64,000 nt of DNA from assembly GCA_051000815.1 (NCBI GenBank), contig JBPCNX010000079.1, positions 4,210-68,209 of the forward strand. Reading direction: 5' to 3'. Below, one piece after another: positions 16,207-25,794 of this stretch. The position numbers and the translations under genes were made by a program. Under the pieces are notes generated by a model that was not told the DNA's origin, searched no databases, and saw only the letters and a program-made list of their open reading frames with translations. Every line of letters begins with the position of its first letter. Positions within the stretch are counted from its first letter, which is position 1. Origin of the DNA: PSRF01 sp051000815 (GTDB taxonomy: Bacteria; Acidobacteriota; Blastocatellia; Pyrinomonadales; Pyrinomonadaceae).

Positions 16207-18619
16207 AGTTCCGTAACGGTTTGCCCGTCTTCAACATTGCCGCCAGTCTTTCCTGGGTCTTACGCGTTCCCGCCAATGATAAAAATGCTTCGCGCTCCAA
16301 ATCCAAAAGATGCTGTTCCGACACTCTCGTCTCGTGATTCAAATCTCCTCCGGTCAGAATTCGCGCCAGCTTCTCACCGATCAAAGCATCATGATCGGAT
16401 ATATAACCACCACGTTTCATCTGGTGAATTCCCAATTTCAAAGTTGCTAGCGCGGGATTGCCCAGTGCCCGAATATCTGTTCGTTGCTGTGGCTGAACGT
16501 ACCCGCTTGCTGCAAGGGCCAACACTTGCTTCTTGGCATCAGCAATCAACCGATCACCGTTCATTGAGATCGAATCGTCTTCGGCAAGGAAGCCCAGCGT
16601 TCGCGCCTCTTCGGCCGATGTAGCCACCTTTGCCAAGGCGATCGTTTCAAACGCACGCTTCACAAATGGAAATGGATCGGCGTCATCGACATTCCCCGGA
16701 ATCGAATCCAGCGTGCGCAGTAATAATTCCTTCGTTCCGCCCCCGGCAGGGATAATCCCCACCCCAACTTCTACCAGCCCGATATAAGTCTCCGCTGCGG
16801 CTCGAACTCGATCGCCGTGCAATACCATCTCACAACCGCCGCCAAACACCATGTTAAAGGGAGCAACAACCACAGGCTTTGGTGAATAACGCAAACTCAT
16901 CGTGGAAGCCTGGAAAGCACGAGTCATCATGTCGAGCTCTTCCCAGTTTTCGTCCTGCGCCTCCATCAGCATCAGCATAATGTTCGCGCCGACGCAGAAA
17001 TTCTGACCCTGATTCCCCACTACGAGTCCGACAAAGTTTTTCTCAACCTCGCTCAGCGACTGCTTCAACATCTGCAACGTGTCACCACCAATGGCGTTCA
17101 TCTTCGAATGAAATTCGAGACAAGCCACGCCGTCGCCAATGTCGAGCAAAGAAGCGCCGGAGTTTTTCTTGATTACTCCCGTGCGATCCTTCACTGACTT
17201 GAGAATGATCGTGCCGACGGGATCGGCTAGGGGAACGTATTGCCCGCTGGCAAAGTCGAAATAGAACTGTTGGCCGCCTTCCTTTTTGTAGAACGACTTT
17301 CCGCCGGCATCGAGGAGCTTCTGTACGTTCGCGGGAATTGCCTGACCTTCCTCTTTCATCCGCGCAACTGACTTCTCAATTCCGATCGCATCCCAAACTT
17401 CGAACGGACCCAATTCCCAACCGAAGCCCCAGCGCATGGCGCGATCAACTTCAACAACCGTGTCAGCAATTTCGGGAATCCGATTCGCAGAGTATGCGAG
17501 GGTGCGCGTGAGTGTCTTCCAGAGAAATGCGCCGACCCGATCCTTTCCCCAAACCAAGCCCTTGATGCGCTCTCCCGTGTCCTCAATGTTTTTGGCCACG
17601 TCGAGTGAGGGGAGCTTAACCTTCTGCACCGGGCGATATTCAAGTGAAGCGGTTTCCAGCGTCCAGATTTCCGGCTTGGCTCCTGCTTCGGCTTTTTGCT
17701 TTTTGTAGAAGCCGCCCTTGGTTTTGTTACCCAGCATCCCGCGAGAGACCATATTGCTGAGGAACTCCGGCGCAACAAACATCTCGCGTTCCTCATCTTC
17801 GGGCAGCGCGTCGAACAGGTTTTTGATTACATGCGAGAAGACGTCGAGCCCGACAAGATCGAACGTCCGGAATGTCGCCGACTTAGGTCGCCCCACGGTG
17901 GGGCCGGTGATCCGGTCTACTTCTTCAATGGAGTAGCCGTCCTCAAGCATGGTTTTGATTGTGTGGAGCGCACCGAAGGTGCCGATGCGATTGGCGATGA
18001 AGTTCGGACGGTCTTTCGCGGCCACCACACCCTTGCCCAGCCGCTGATCGAGAAAGCCAAACAGGAAGCAGGAGACTTCCGGTTTGGTCCACTCAGTAGG
18101 AATTACTTCGACGAGATGCAGGTAGCGCGGTGGGTTAAAAAAGTGGACGCCAATAAAGTGCGCGCGGAAGTCTTCCGAACGTCCTTCGGCCAACAGGCGA
18201 ATCGGAATGCCGCTGGTATTTGAAGCTACGATTGAACCGGGCTTGCGATGTTCATCGACACGCTCGTAGAGCTTCCGTTTGATCTCGAGGTTCTCGACGA
18301 CAGCTTCGATGATCAGGTCGCAGGTTTTCAGCTTTGACAGGTCATCTTCGAAGTTGCCGATGCTGACGAGCGGTGCAGCAGCAGGTGTGAAAAAGGCCGC
18401 GGGTTTTGCCTTCTTCGCAGCCTCAAATCCCGCGCGCGCGATTCGGTTGCGCACGGCTTTGGATTCGAGCGTGAGACCCTTCTGCTGTTCTTCGGCAGTC
18501 AGCTCGCGCGGGGCAATATCCAACAGAACAGTAGGGACCCCAGCATTCGCCAGGTGCGCGGCAATCTGCGCCCCCATCGTCCCCGCACCGAGGACGGCTG
18601 CTTTCTCAATTCGCATCAT
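16205..18619 (-). CDS. fadN: 3-hydroxyacyl-CoA dehydrogenase / enoyl-CoA hydratase fusion
   Basis: A two-domain beta-oxidation enzyme of 804 residues. The N-terminal half is the dehydrogenase: NAD-binding GAGTMGAQIAAHLANAG near residue 10, VVENLEIKRKLY and VASNTSGIPI, followed by the helical dimerisation domains. The C-terminal part (about 490-700) is a crotonase fold with GQNFCVGANI and FGGGCEMVLHGD forming the oxyanion hole. This domain order, dehydrogenase first, is that of B. subtilis FadN and opposite to E. coli FadB. First gene of the fadN-fadA-fadE run. A second Met directly after the first is an alternative start. Confidence 0.9.
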   Translation of the reverse strand: MMRIEKAAVLGAGTMGAQIAAHLANAGVPTVLLDIAPRELTAEEQQKGLTLESKAVRNRIARAGFEAAKKAKPAAFFTPAAAPLVSIGNFEDDLSKLKTCDLIIEAVVENLEIKRKLYERVDEHRKPGSIVASNTSGIPIRLLAEGRSEDFRAHFIGVHFFNPPRYLHLVEVIPTEWTKPEVSCFLFGFLDQRLGKGVVAAKDRPNFIANRIGTFGALHTIKTMLEDGYSIEEVDRITGPTVGRPKSATFRTFDLVGLDVFSHVIKNLFDALPEDEEREMFVAPEFLSNMVSRGMLGNKTKGGFYKKQKAEAGAKPEIWTLETASLEYRPVQKVKLPSLDVAKNIEDTGERIKGLVWGKDRVGAFLWKTLTRTLAYSANRIPEIADTVVEVDRAMRWGFGWELGPFEVWDAIGIEKSVARMKEEGQAIPANVQKLLDAGGKSFYKKEGGQQFYFDFASGQYVPLADPVGTIILKSVKDRTGVIKKNSGASLLDIGDGVACLEFHSKMNAIGGDTLQMLKQSLSEVEKNFVGLVVGNQGQNFCVGANIMLMLMEAQDENWEELDMMTRAFQASTMSLRYSPKPVVVAPFNMVFGGGCEMVLHGDRVRAAAETYIGLVEVGVGIIPAGGGTKELLLRTLDSIPGNVDDADPFPFVKRAFETIALAKVATSAEEARTLGFLAEDDSISMNGDRLIADAKKQVLALAASGYVQPQQRTDIRALGNPALATLKLGIHQMKRGGYISDHDALIGEKLARILTGGDLNHETRVSEQHLLDLEREAFLSLAGTRKTQERLAAMLKTGKPLRN

Positions 18620-19184
18620 GGACAGGTTCTGGTACCTCTGGCCAAGTTTTGTTTTCGGATTACCACCAAGTCGCCCTTAAATGCTCAGTCAGAACATAAC
18701 TAGAAGTCAGGAACATAGCGCTCAGTCAGGAACACAACGCTCAGTCAGGAACACAACGCTCAGTCAGAACATAACGCTCAGTCAGGAAGGGTGGTTTACC
18801 CCCGCTCTTGAGGGTCATTCAAGCTCAGCTGGGTGCAAGCCGACTTCCGAACTCCGCTTTACTTGCCCCCGCCACAATCTCGCAATAATACTGAATGAGC
18901 CTTCATTCAGCAAGGAGTTGCGGCTTGTTATGCCCGTGAAATTGATCATTTTCAGTTCGGGCTCCAGATTGCTTCCGATATTTCCAGCTTATCCTTCAAA
19001 AGGATGCAGAATAAAACAAGGTGAAAGAATTCCGGATGTCTCACGGTTGTAATGTCGATTCTTTATGATGCTGTTCGACTTAATATTGAAAAGTCAGCTG
19101 TAAGGAAAGCAGCAAGCAGGTCCCGGCAGTTCCAGGCAGGGGCCCGATAAACCGACCGCAAAAATAAAGGAGAGAAGGAAAATT
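18620..19184. repeat. Tandem GCTCAGTCAGGAACACAAC repeats in a 565-bp gap
   Basis: Between 18679 and 18787 there are about six copies of an 18-19 bp unit (GCTCAGTCAGGAACACAAC with variants), ending in GGAAGGGTGGTTTACCCCCGCT. The terminal unit also occurs at 11459-11550 and 19663-19735. Unit length and lack of unique spacers rule out a CRISPR. The left part should hold the fadN promoter on the minus strand. From 18850 to 19160 no gene is visible; the promoter for the next gene lies there. Confidence 0.65.
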
Positions 19185-19652
19185 ATGGCAACAAAACCAA
19201 CGCACGAACAAGCACAACTACATCTGCAAGTCTACGACTTGCGCCGCGAGGAGCGCCTGCGCCAGGCACGTGATTGGTTTCAGAAAAACTATCACGCGCA
19301 AACGATCGACGAAGCTATGCGCATCGCAGCGCCGGGGACGGAAACAGGAAATTTCGTGGGCATGGTCATTGGCTATTGGGAGCAAGCCTGCGCCCTGCTC
19401 AACTATGGCCTGCTGCACGAAGATCTTTTCTTTGAGACCAGCGGCGAGTTTTTCGGTGTTTGGGAGTTACTCAAGCCGGTCGCTCCAGAGTTCCGCGAGC
19501 AGTTCAAAGATCCGACCATGCTCTCGAATTTGGAGAAAGCCGCTCAGCGTTACGAAGCTTGGCAGGAGGACCGCGCGCCGGGGAATATAGCGGCGATGAG
19601 GCAGTGGATGAAGCAGGAGCAGAACAAAGCTGGTTCAGCCGCGAAGGCCTAA
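19185..19652 (+). CDS. Conserved hypothetical protein, cytosolic, helical
   Basis: A 155-residue protein with a very good ribosome site (AAGGAGAGAAGG, ending 7 nt before the ATG). It has no signal peptide or membrane segment. The sequence is predicted helical, with WFQKNYHAQTIDEAM, a central hydrophobic stretch MVIGYWEQACALLNYGLLHED and an FFGVWELLKPVAPEFREQ segment; the middle resembles DUF4760-type proteins, but I am not sure of this. It stands alone between repeat-rich gaps. Confidence 0.6.
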   Translation: MATKPTHEQAQLHLQVYDLRREERLRQARDWFQKNYHAQTIDEAMRIAAPGTETGNFVGMVIGYWEQACALLNYGLLHEDLFFETSGEFFGVWELLKPVAPEFREQFKDPTMLSNLEKAAQRYEAWQEDRAPGNIAAMRQWMKQEQNKAGSAAKA

Positions 19653-19662
19653 CCCTGGGGAA

Positions 19663-19735
19663 GAATGCTCAGTCAGGAAGGCGGGCTTGCCGCCGCCTAA
19701 CTTTGAATGCCTTAGTCAGCGGGGGTAACCACCCT
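19663..19735. repeat. GCTCAGTCAGGAAGG repeat, third locus
   Basis: ATGCTCAGTCAGGAAGGCGG on the left and CCTTAGTCAGCGGGGGTAACCACCC on the right form an imperfect inverted repeat directly after the helical hypothetical gene. Same family as at 11459 and 18679. Confidence 0.55.
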
Positions 19736-19841
19736 TCCGGACTGCGCAGCACCCCTGCTTCGCGTGATTCCAATTTTTGAATTAGCCTTCGTTAACTCGA
19801 CGGATCGTGGCGGCTTGGCGGTAAACTGCCGTCGAAGCGCC

Positions 19842-22649
19842 TTACTTGGCGTTCCGGATTAGAACCACGTCGGACATCAAAGTTCCGTGTGAGATAACGA
19901 GTTTGTTATCGCGGGACCAATCAAAGGAGAATATTTCATCGGCTTTAAAGTTAGTTATCCGCTTCGGTTCGCCGCCGTCAATCGGCTGACTCCAGATGTC
20001 TGCCAGACCGTCCTGGCGTCCAATGTAAGTCACCGCCCGACCGTCGGGCGTCCAACGCATACGTGCCGGGAGTTGAAATTTAGCGTCGAAGACCTTGACG
20101 GGCGAACCACCATCGATCGGCAGAACGGCGAGCTTGGCGGGTGAGCCGGGCGTCTCCAGCGAACAGGCGACCATCTTTCCGTCATGTGAGGCGGCGCAGC
20201 GTACCAGACGTTCTTCACTGAGTTGCACGGGCTCGCCGCCGTCAATCGGCGCCTTCCACAGAGAGCCTTTATCCCCGTAGACCACCCACCCGTCGCCAGC
20301 CTGTCCTCCGAAGCCAATCAATTTTTTGGGATTGCTCCCGTCAATGTCCATTCTCCAGCCGGCCGGCGCGCCCGTGCGCTCCGAAGTGAAAACGACGTAG
20401 CGCCCGTCTGTCGTGACTGAGGGGCCATAATCTACGGTCTCGTCGGTGGTTAATTGTTTTCGATTCTTTCCGTCCGCCTCCATGATCCAGATGCCTTCTC
20501 TGCCGCCAGCCGTCGAGTTGAAAACGATTTTGCCGTCAGGCGTCCACCTGACGCCGTCTAACCCTTCCAGATTGCTGGAGACGGATGTAAACCGGGTGGC
20601 GCGGCCGACGTCGCCGTCCGGCGCGACCCAGATATCCGTAGCCTGATTTTCCTGTACCGTCACCAGAACGCTGGAGTCCGCGTTGAGGCTGATGCCCGCG
20701 TAATTATTCAGGTCGTTCGTAATTTTTCGCGCCTCGCCGCCCGGGTAAGAGAGGTGCCATATCTGGCGTGTGCGAAGGTCCGACGCTTTCTCCGCCGCGG
20801 TCATCAGCAGTCCGCTACCGTCCGCGAGCCATGCCAGCCGCTGAATTTGATACCACCTCTGCGAAGTCAATACACGTTCCTCCCCGCCTTCGACCGGCAT
20901 TTCGACCACGTTCTGGTATCTGCCGGCGGAATCGGTGGCGCGGGCAATGGTTGCGATCCTCTTGCCGTCGGGCGACCACACGACCCCGCCCTGAAAGAAA
21001 TTCCCGAAACGGTTTGGTCCCCCCTGACGTGTGGCGATCTTTCGCTCTTCCGTGCCGTCCGCGTTGGCAATAATCAGTGCGCTCTCTCCCTCGATGAGCC
21101 CGCCGCGCACTCCGCTGCGCATCCCGCCTTGCAGTCTGCTGCGCACGAAAGCGATCTGCTTACCATCTGGGGAAAAGCCGATTGGACTGCCGATGTCATC
21201 GACCACTTTTCTGGGAGTGCCGCCGACGACCGGCATCCGATAGAGCTCACGGTTCTGAATGGTCGTGCCTCCGTAGGCGTAATAAAGAAAGTTGCCGTCG
21301 GGCGAGATGGTCAGGCTGAAGTAGTTAACATCTGCGGGCGCGGTCAGCTGAAGATCGGTCGCCGTCGCCACCTGTCTGAGCCAGAGGCTTCGCCGCCCGC
21401 CGTCCGCAACCAGGTAAACCACCTGCTTGCCGTCGGGCGAGATCACGGCAGATATGGCTTTGCCGTTGAAGGTCAACTTTGTGATCCGCATCTCCTGAAA
21501 AGGCGTGGGCTTCGTCGGGCGAGACCAATAATATTTGTACAGTCCGAGGCCCGCAGCGACCATGACCGCCACGCCGATCAGCGCGAGCACGACACCCATC
21601 TTATGACTCTTGATTCTGCTCACCAGATACTCGGCGCTCGAGGTCGAGTGTGAGACCTCTGTCTGGGCCGTGTGGGGCGTCGGCGGCTGGGTACCGGTGG
21701 TCTTCGCGTCCCGCGAACCGGTCCCCGATGACGGTTGAACCGAAAGTTCTAATTCGCTCCGGTCCTTCAACTCCTGCCGAAGTTCATCGAGTTCAATCAC
21801 CACATCTTTAATCGACTGGTACCGCTTGTCCGGCTCTTTTGCTAAACACCTGCGGACGATTCGTTGCAGATCATCTGGAACTGCAGCGTTAATATCTTTG
21901 ATCTGCGGCGTCGGTGCATGAACAATTTGATGCAGCGAGTCCAACACGTCCTTGCCCGCAAAAGCCTTCCGTCCGGTTGCCGCTTCGTAAAGGATGCAGC
22001 CGAAGGAAAAGATATCAGAGCGGTGATCGATCTCGTTGACATGGCCTTGTGCTTGTTCGGGCGACATGTAGCCGACTGTCCCCATGATGATGCCCGGCGT
22101 GGAGTGCTGCGCCAGGATGGCGGTCGCAACTTCGCTCGTGCCCCCGTCTGACCCGAACTCTTTCGGGGGCTCAATAAGTTTCGCCAGCCCGAAATCCAAA
22201 ATCTTCGCGTAGCCGTCGCCCGTGATCATGATGTTGTCGGGCTTTAGGTCTCGATGCACAATTCCTGCCGCATGGGCTTTAGCTAAACCCTCGGCCACCT
22301 GTGTGAGATATTTAAGGAGTTTATTTAGTGGAGTCTGCTTGCGATGAATCTCCTCGCGCAAAGTCTCACCCTCAATGTGTTCCATCGCGATGAAGTGTGT
22401 GCCTTCAGATTCTCCGACTTCATAGATGTGGGCGATGTTCGGGTGCTTCAGCGCGGCGGCAGCTTTCGCTTCCTGAATAAAGCGGCGCATTCGCTCTCCA
22501 TCAAGAGCAACATCAGGAGGCAAGACCTTGAGCGCGACAGTGCGGTCCAGTTGTGCATCGAGTGCTAAATAGACTTCACCCATGCCGCCTGCGCCAAGCT
22601 GTGAGCGGATTTCGTACCGACCGAGACGAGTATTTGGGGAAATTAACAT
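19842..22649 (-). CDS. Membrane Ser/Thr protein kinase with C-terminal beta-propeller
   Basis: A 935-residue PknB-type kinase. The glycine loop GAGGMGEV (19-26), VALK with Lys41, HRDLKPDN (132-139) and DFG (152-154) show an active kinase, followed by GTVGYMSPEQ in the activation segment. A linker rich in Ser/Thr leads to one membrane helix (VLALIGVAVMVAAGLGLY) near residue 360. The rest is a TolB/WD40-like propeller of six or more blades with ISPDGK, WSPDGK and WTPDGR repeats. The topology suggests a periplasmic sensor and cytosolic kinase. Such kinases are numerous in Acidobacteriota. Confidence 0.92.
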   Translation of the reverse strand: MLISPNTRLGRYEIRSQLGAGGMGEVYLALDAQLDRTVALKVLPPDVALDGERMRRFIQEAKAAAALKHPNIAHIYEVGESEGTHFIAMEHIEGETLREEIHRKQTPLNKLLKYLTQVAEGLAKAHAAGIVHRDLKPDNIMITGDGYAKILDFGLAKLIEPPKEFGSDGGTSEVATAILAQHSTPGIIMGTVGYMSPEQAQGHVNEIDHRSDIFSFGCILYEAATGRKAFAGKDVLDSLHQIVHAPTPQIKDINAAVPDDLQRIVRRCLAKEPDKRYQSIKDVVIELDELRQELKDRSELELSVQPSSGTGSRDAKTTGTQPPTPHTAQTEVSHSTSSAEYLVSRIKSHKMGVVLALIGVAVMVAAGLGLYKYYWSRPTKPTPFQEMRITKLTFNGKAISAVISPDGKQVVYLVADGGRRSLWLRQVATATDLQLTAPADVNYFSLTISPDGNFLYYAYGGTTIQNRELYRMPVVGGTPRKVVDDIGSPIGFSPDGKQIAFVRSRLQGGMRSGVRGGLIEGESALIIANADGTEERKIATRQGGPNRFGNFFQGGVVWSPDGKRIATIARATDSAGRYQNVVEMPVEGGEERVLTSQRWYQIQRLAWLADGSGLLMTAAEKASDLRTRQIWHLSYPGGEARKITNDLNNYAGISLNADSSVLVTVQENQATDIWVAPDGDVGRATRFTSVSSNLEGLDGVRWTPDGKIVFNSTAGGREGIWIMEADGKNRKQLTTDETVDYGPSVTTDGRYVVFTSERTGAPAGWRMDIDGSNPKKLIGFGGQAGDGWVVYGDKGSLWKAPIDGGEPVQLSEERLVRCAASHDGKMVACSLETPGSPAKLAVLPIDGGSPVKVFDAKFQLPARMRWTPDGRAVTYIGRQDGLADIWSQPIDGGEPKRITNFKADEIFSFDWSRDNKLVISHGTLMSDVVLIRNAK

Positions 22650-22714
22650 TACCTAGAGGGGGATTCGAACTCTATAGCAGTACCGCCGAAAGTCAAAATA
22701 TCTGCTTGCTTTGC

Positions 22715-22828
22715 GGGGAACTGGGAAAAGGGTAACGGGGAAAGAGGGGAAATTGCAGTTCCTCCCTTTGCCATTTTCCCCGTTCCACTCTTTTCCCGGT
22801 TCTCCCTTTCCCCTCTTCCCAAGTTCCG
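22715..22828. repeat. Word-built hairpin (GGGGAAAGAGGGGAA type)
   Basis: The left arm (22715-22752) is GGGAAAAGGG/GGGGAAAGAGG words and the right arm (22760-22828) is their C-rich complement (CCCTTTGCC, TTTTCCCCG, CTCTTTTCCC). It lies between divergent genes, so it is not a plain terminator for either. Confidence 0.55.
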
Positions 22829-22841
22829 CTTAATCTAAATC

Positions 22842-23837
22842 ATGGTTCCCATCTCAATTCTTGATCTGGTTCCTGTCATCGTGGGTGAAACACCACGCGA
22901 GGCTCTGCCGCAGAGTCTGGATCTTGCCCAGCATGCTGAGCGTTTTGGTTACAAGCGGATCTGGGTTGCCGAGCATCACAACATGACGGGCATCGCGAGT
23001 GCGGCGACCTCCGTCGTGATCGGTTATCTCGCTTGCGGCACCTCGACTATCCGCGTGGGTTCCGGCGGCATCATGCTGCCTAACCATTCGCCGCTCGTAA
23101 TCGCCGAGCAGTTTGGCACGCTCGAATCACTTTATCCGGGTCGGATTGACCTGGGTCTGGGCCGCGCGCCCGGTACCGATCAACGCACGCTGCGTGCGTT
23201 GCGCCGCGATCCTAGGCGCGCTGACGATTTTCCCGAAGACGTATTGGAGCTGCAGTCGTTACTCGCAGCAGTCAAACCCGGCGACCCTCGCCAGGCTGTT
23301 CGTGCTGTTCCGGGCCGCGGCACTGAAGTTCCCATCTGGATTCTGGGTTCGAGCACGTTCGGCGCCGAACTCGCCGCGGTGCTCGGACTGCCTTACGCCT
23401 TCGCCTCACACTTCGCGCCGGACTATCTGTTCGATGCACTTGTGATCTATAGGAAACAATTCAAGCCGTCGAAGCAACTCGACCACCCGTACGCAATGGT
23501 TGGGGTCAATGTCGTCGCTGCGGATACCGATGAGGATGCGCGACGGCTGTTTACTACGGTGCAGCAGTCGTTCACAAATCTACTGCGCGGCAGTCCAGGG
23601 AAATTGCAACCGCCGATCGACGACATCGAGGAGTATTGGACGCCGCCGGAAAAACATCAGGCTTCGCGTATGCTGAAGCATTCGATTGTCGGTTTCTCTG
23701 AGATTGTGCGGAGAGATCTGGAAGGCTTCGTGGCTCTAACGAAAGCGGATGAGTTAATGGTGGTCTGCAGCATCCATGATCACGCTGCCCGCCTCAGGTC
23801 GTACCAGATTGTTGCCGACATCGCCCGTGCGAGCTAA
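22842..23837 (+). CDS. Luciferase-like flavin monooxygenase (LLM class)
   Basis: A 331-residue TIM-barrel protein of the bacterial luciferase superfamily. The N-terminal ISILDLVPV, the AEHHNM motif with the catalytic-site His, RVGSGGIMLPNHSPLVIAEQFGTLE and GRIDLGLGRAPGTD match the YhbW/LuxA-like subgroup with the MsnO8 label in databases. It would use reduced flavin supplied by a reductase. Substrate unknown; no reductase is encoded nearby. Confidence 0.88.
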   Translation: MVPISILDLVPVIVGETPREALPQSLDLAQHAERFGYKRIWVAEHHNMTGIASAATSVVIGYLACGTSTIRVGSGGIMLPNHSPLVIAEQFGTLESLYPGRIDLGLGRAPGTDQRTLRALRRDPRRADDFPEDVLELQSLLAAVKPGDPRQAVRAVPGRGTEVPIWILGSSTFGAELAAVLGLPYAFASHFAPDYLFDALVIYRKQFKPSKQLDHPYAMVGVNVVAADTDEDARRLFTTVQQSFTNLLRGSPGKLQPPIDDIEEYWTPPEKHQASRMLKHSIVGFSEIVRRDLEGFVALTKADELMVVCSIHDHAARLRSYQIVADIARAS

Positions 23838-23885
23838 TGCCGCCACTGCTCAAGTAATTCAACCGGGCTTAGTACGCAAATAGAA

Positions 23886-24533
23886 CTAAGTTTTGTTGAT
23901 TAGAAGTTGAAAGGCAGGTTCATCGTACAAGTTTTCGAAGTCAGGATCACGCGCGATGAGGTCGAAATGCCAGTCCCCGTTCTTGATAGCTTGATTCGGC
24001 ATCGATATTGCTTCTTCCTTGAGCCCCAGAACCGAATATGTACAGGCGGCATTGTAGAGTGTGCTGGCGTCATGGGGACTGGCGGCCACGGCCTTTTCCA
24101 GTTCCGCGACTGCATTAGGCGTATCCCCAACACTAGCAAAGTTCCCAGCGAGCAGGATGCGAGCTCTGACGTTTTCGGGAGCCCATTCTATTTGCCACTG
24201 CAGAACTCGAGTTTGTTGCTGCCTCAGACGGCTTGCCTTCTCCCATTCTTTCAGCTTCCTAAAAACACTCGTATAGGGCAAATAGACGTTGTAATCATCC
24301 CCGCTCACTTCAATCGCGCGGTCTGCCAGTTCTGCAGCGTCATTTAACCTGTCGGTGAGAAACAAAGCCGAACGGCGCTTCTTCAGTTTTTCATCGCCCA
24401 TGCTTTCCGGAGGCAGACTTTTAATCGCTACCGTACGTTGCAGTTTTTGATCGATCGCCTTGTAGACCACCCCCATTCCGCCCCGGCCCAGGGTGCTTGT
24501 AATCTGGTAATGAGAGATCTTGGTAATACTCAT
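23886..24533 (-). pseudogene. Collapsed Ser/Thr kinase gene: kinase N-terminus joined to TPR tail
   Basis: The open frame of 215 residues starts like a PknB kinase: YQITSTLGRGGMGVVYKAID and TVAIKSLPPES cover the glycine loop and the ATP-binding Lys. At about residue 53 (LKKR) it jumps to RSALFLTDRLNDAAELADRA, a TPR-type tail (with SPHDASTLYNAACTYSVLG) as found at the C-terminus of larger acidobacterial kinases. The catalytic HRD, DFG and the rest of the kinase lobe are absent. An in-frame internal deletion of at least 700 bp is the simple explanation. The reading frame remains open, so a small protein could still be made. Confidence 0.75.
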
Positions 24534-25299
24534 GGTGATTCAATTCCCCGATGGCTCTTCGCATTCCGCCACATCGTTCCGATAGATCATCGCCACGTTG
24601 TCTCAATCCGCCACCATCTTAGCGCGTCGCGTTTTAATCGTTGCGGCAATGAATATGACGATGAGCGGTGGAGGAGTGGATCGTTTCGAATAGCAGGCGG
24701 TTCCTTACCCCGGGACAATTGTTCTAACGATGCTGACAGTCTTACGTTTCTTCACGAAAGAAGCAACAGGTCTCAGCTGGCCCGATTTTTGTGGGTGATG
24801 CGACATCGAAGTCATCAGGCAGGGCTGCCGTTCAAGGATGTGCGGACGATTTCTTAGAATCTGCTGTCTCACTGTATGTGATAACCAACTGTTTCGGCAC
24901 GCCAGTGAGATTTAGAAAGGCCTTTTTCTCAGGTCGCTATTGCCCTTGCTCGAGATCGTTCTCCTGCTATGAACTCGCTATCAATTCACATCCGCTAAAC
25001 CGGCCGGTGCCCCGGAAAAATCAGAGCACTGAAAGTGCGAAATAGATTATGAGGCAAAGGGGTATGCCGCTCATTCAGAGCTGAGACAAACTGGTTTGCT
25101 TCCCCAGGGGCGACGTGCTTCGCTGCGATCAAACGAGGAATCCCTCAGCAGCAACTCCACTCCGGTCGCCGTTTGGAGAGCTCGTAGAATTACCAAAAGA
25201 TCAAAGTATTAAGTACAAGTTCGGTCTAAGAACCGCGACAATGACTTTGAAAAGACTTACCATTGCGACCGCCTCCTTATTACTCGCTGATGAGTTTCT
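24534..25299. other. Long intergenic region with no recognised gene
   Basis: Several short frames cross this stretch on the plus strand (24438-24857, 24791-25045, 25115-25303), but none has a family resemblance, good ribosome site or biased codon use. The left end should hold the promoter of the kinase remnant on the minus strand. GGGCGACGTGCTTCGCTGCG at 25107-25126 recurs almost exactly at 32338-32357 and is probably part of a dispersed repeat. Confidence 0.5.
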
Positions 25300-25794
25300 A
25301 TGACCGACAACGATAAACCCTGCCCCTGTGGCTCTGGTGTCAACTTCGCGGATTGCTGCGAGCTAATAATCAACGGCGAGCGAGAGAGCCAAAGTGCCGA
25401 AGAGTTGATGCGCGCCCGCTATTCGGCCTTCGCTACCGGTGCAATCGACTTCATCGTCGCCTCTACTCATTCACGCACGAGACCAGAAATCGACACTCAA
25501 TACATCCGTGAGTGGTCACAAACATCCACTTGGCGTGGGCTGCAAATCTTCGACACCAAACTTATCGACGACAACAGAGCTTACGTCTCTTTCGAGGCTC
25601 TGTTTACGCAAGCGGGAAAGGATCAGAGTCATAAGGAAAAGGGCGAGTTCGAACGTGAGGACGGAAAATGGCGCTTTGTCACCGGCGAAGAACTGAAGAA
25701 TCCCACAGTAAGGTATGAAACGCCACGCACGGGCCGCAACGAACCATGTCCCTGTGGCTCAGGCAAGAAGTACAAAAAATGCTGTGGTGCCTAG
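25300..25794 (+). CDS. YchJ-family protein with SEC-C zinc motifs at both ends
   Basis: A 164-residue protein. An N-terminal SEC-C motif (CPCGSGVNFADCC) leads into a central YchJ domain (LMRARYSAFATGAIDFIV, WRGLQIFD, an NTF2-like fold), and a second SEC-C motif (CPCGSGKKYKKCCG) closes the protein. The same motif binds zinc and SecB at the end of SecA. YchJ is cytosolic and of unknown role. No clear ribosome site precedes the ATG. Confidence 0.87.
   Translation: MTDNDKPCPCGSGVNFADCCELIINGERESQSAEELMRARYSAFATGAIDFIVASTHSRTRPEIDTQYIREWSQTSTWRGLQIFDTKLIDDNRAYVSFEALFTQAGKDQSHKEKGEFEREDGKWRFVTGEELKNPTVRYETPRTGRNEPCPCGSGKKYKKCCGA

Noticed and set aside
18679..18787. Tandem 18-19 bp repeats as a possible CRISPR or origin iteron array
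   Set aside because: No spacers, and the unit is part of a dispersed palindromic family. No dnaA, dnaN or rep gene is nearby.
20754..21653. 299-codon plus-strand frame inside the large kinase gene
   Set aside because: It is antisense to a clear kinase/propeller protein and is a by-product of its GC-rich codons.
22650..22740. tRNA-like T-loop GTTCGAATCC on the minus strand
   Set aside because: The flanking bases do not form a T stem, and there is no matching acceptor or anticodon arm.
24438..25303. Three short plus-strand frames in the 24.5-25.3 kb gap
   Set aside because: No recognisable domain, poor start sites and residue composition typical of chance frames.
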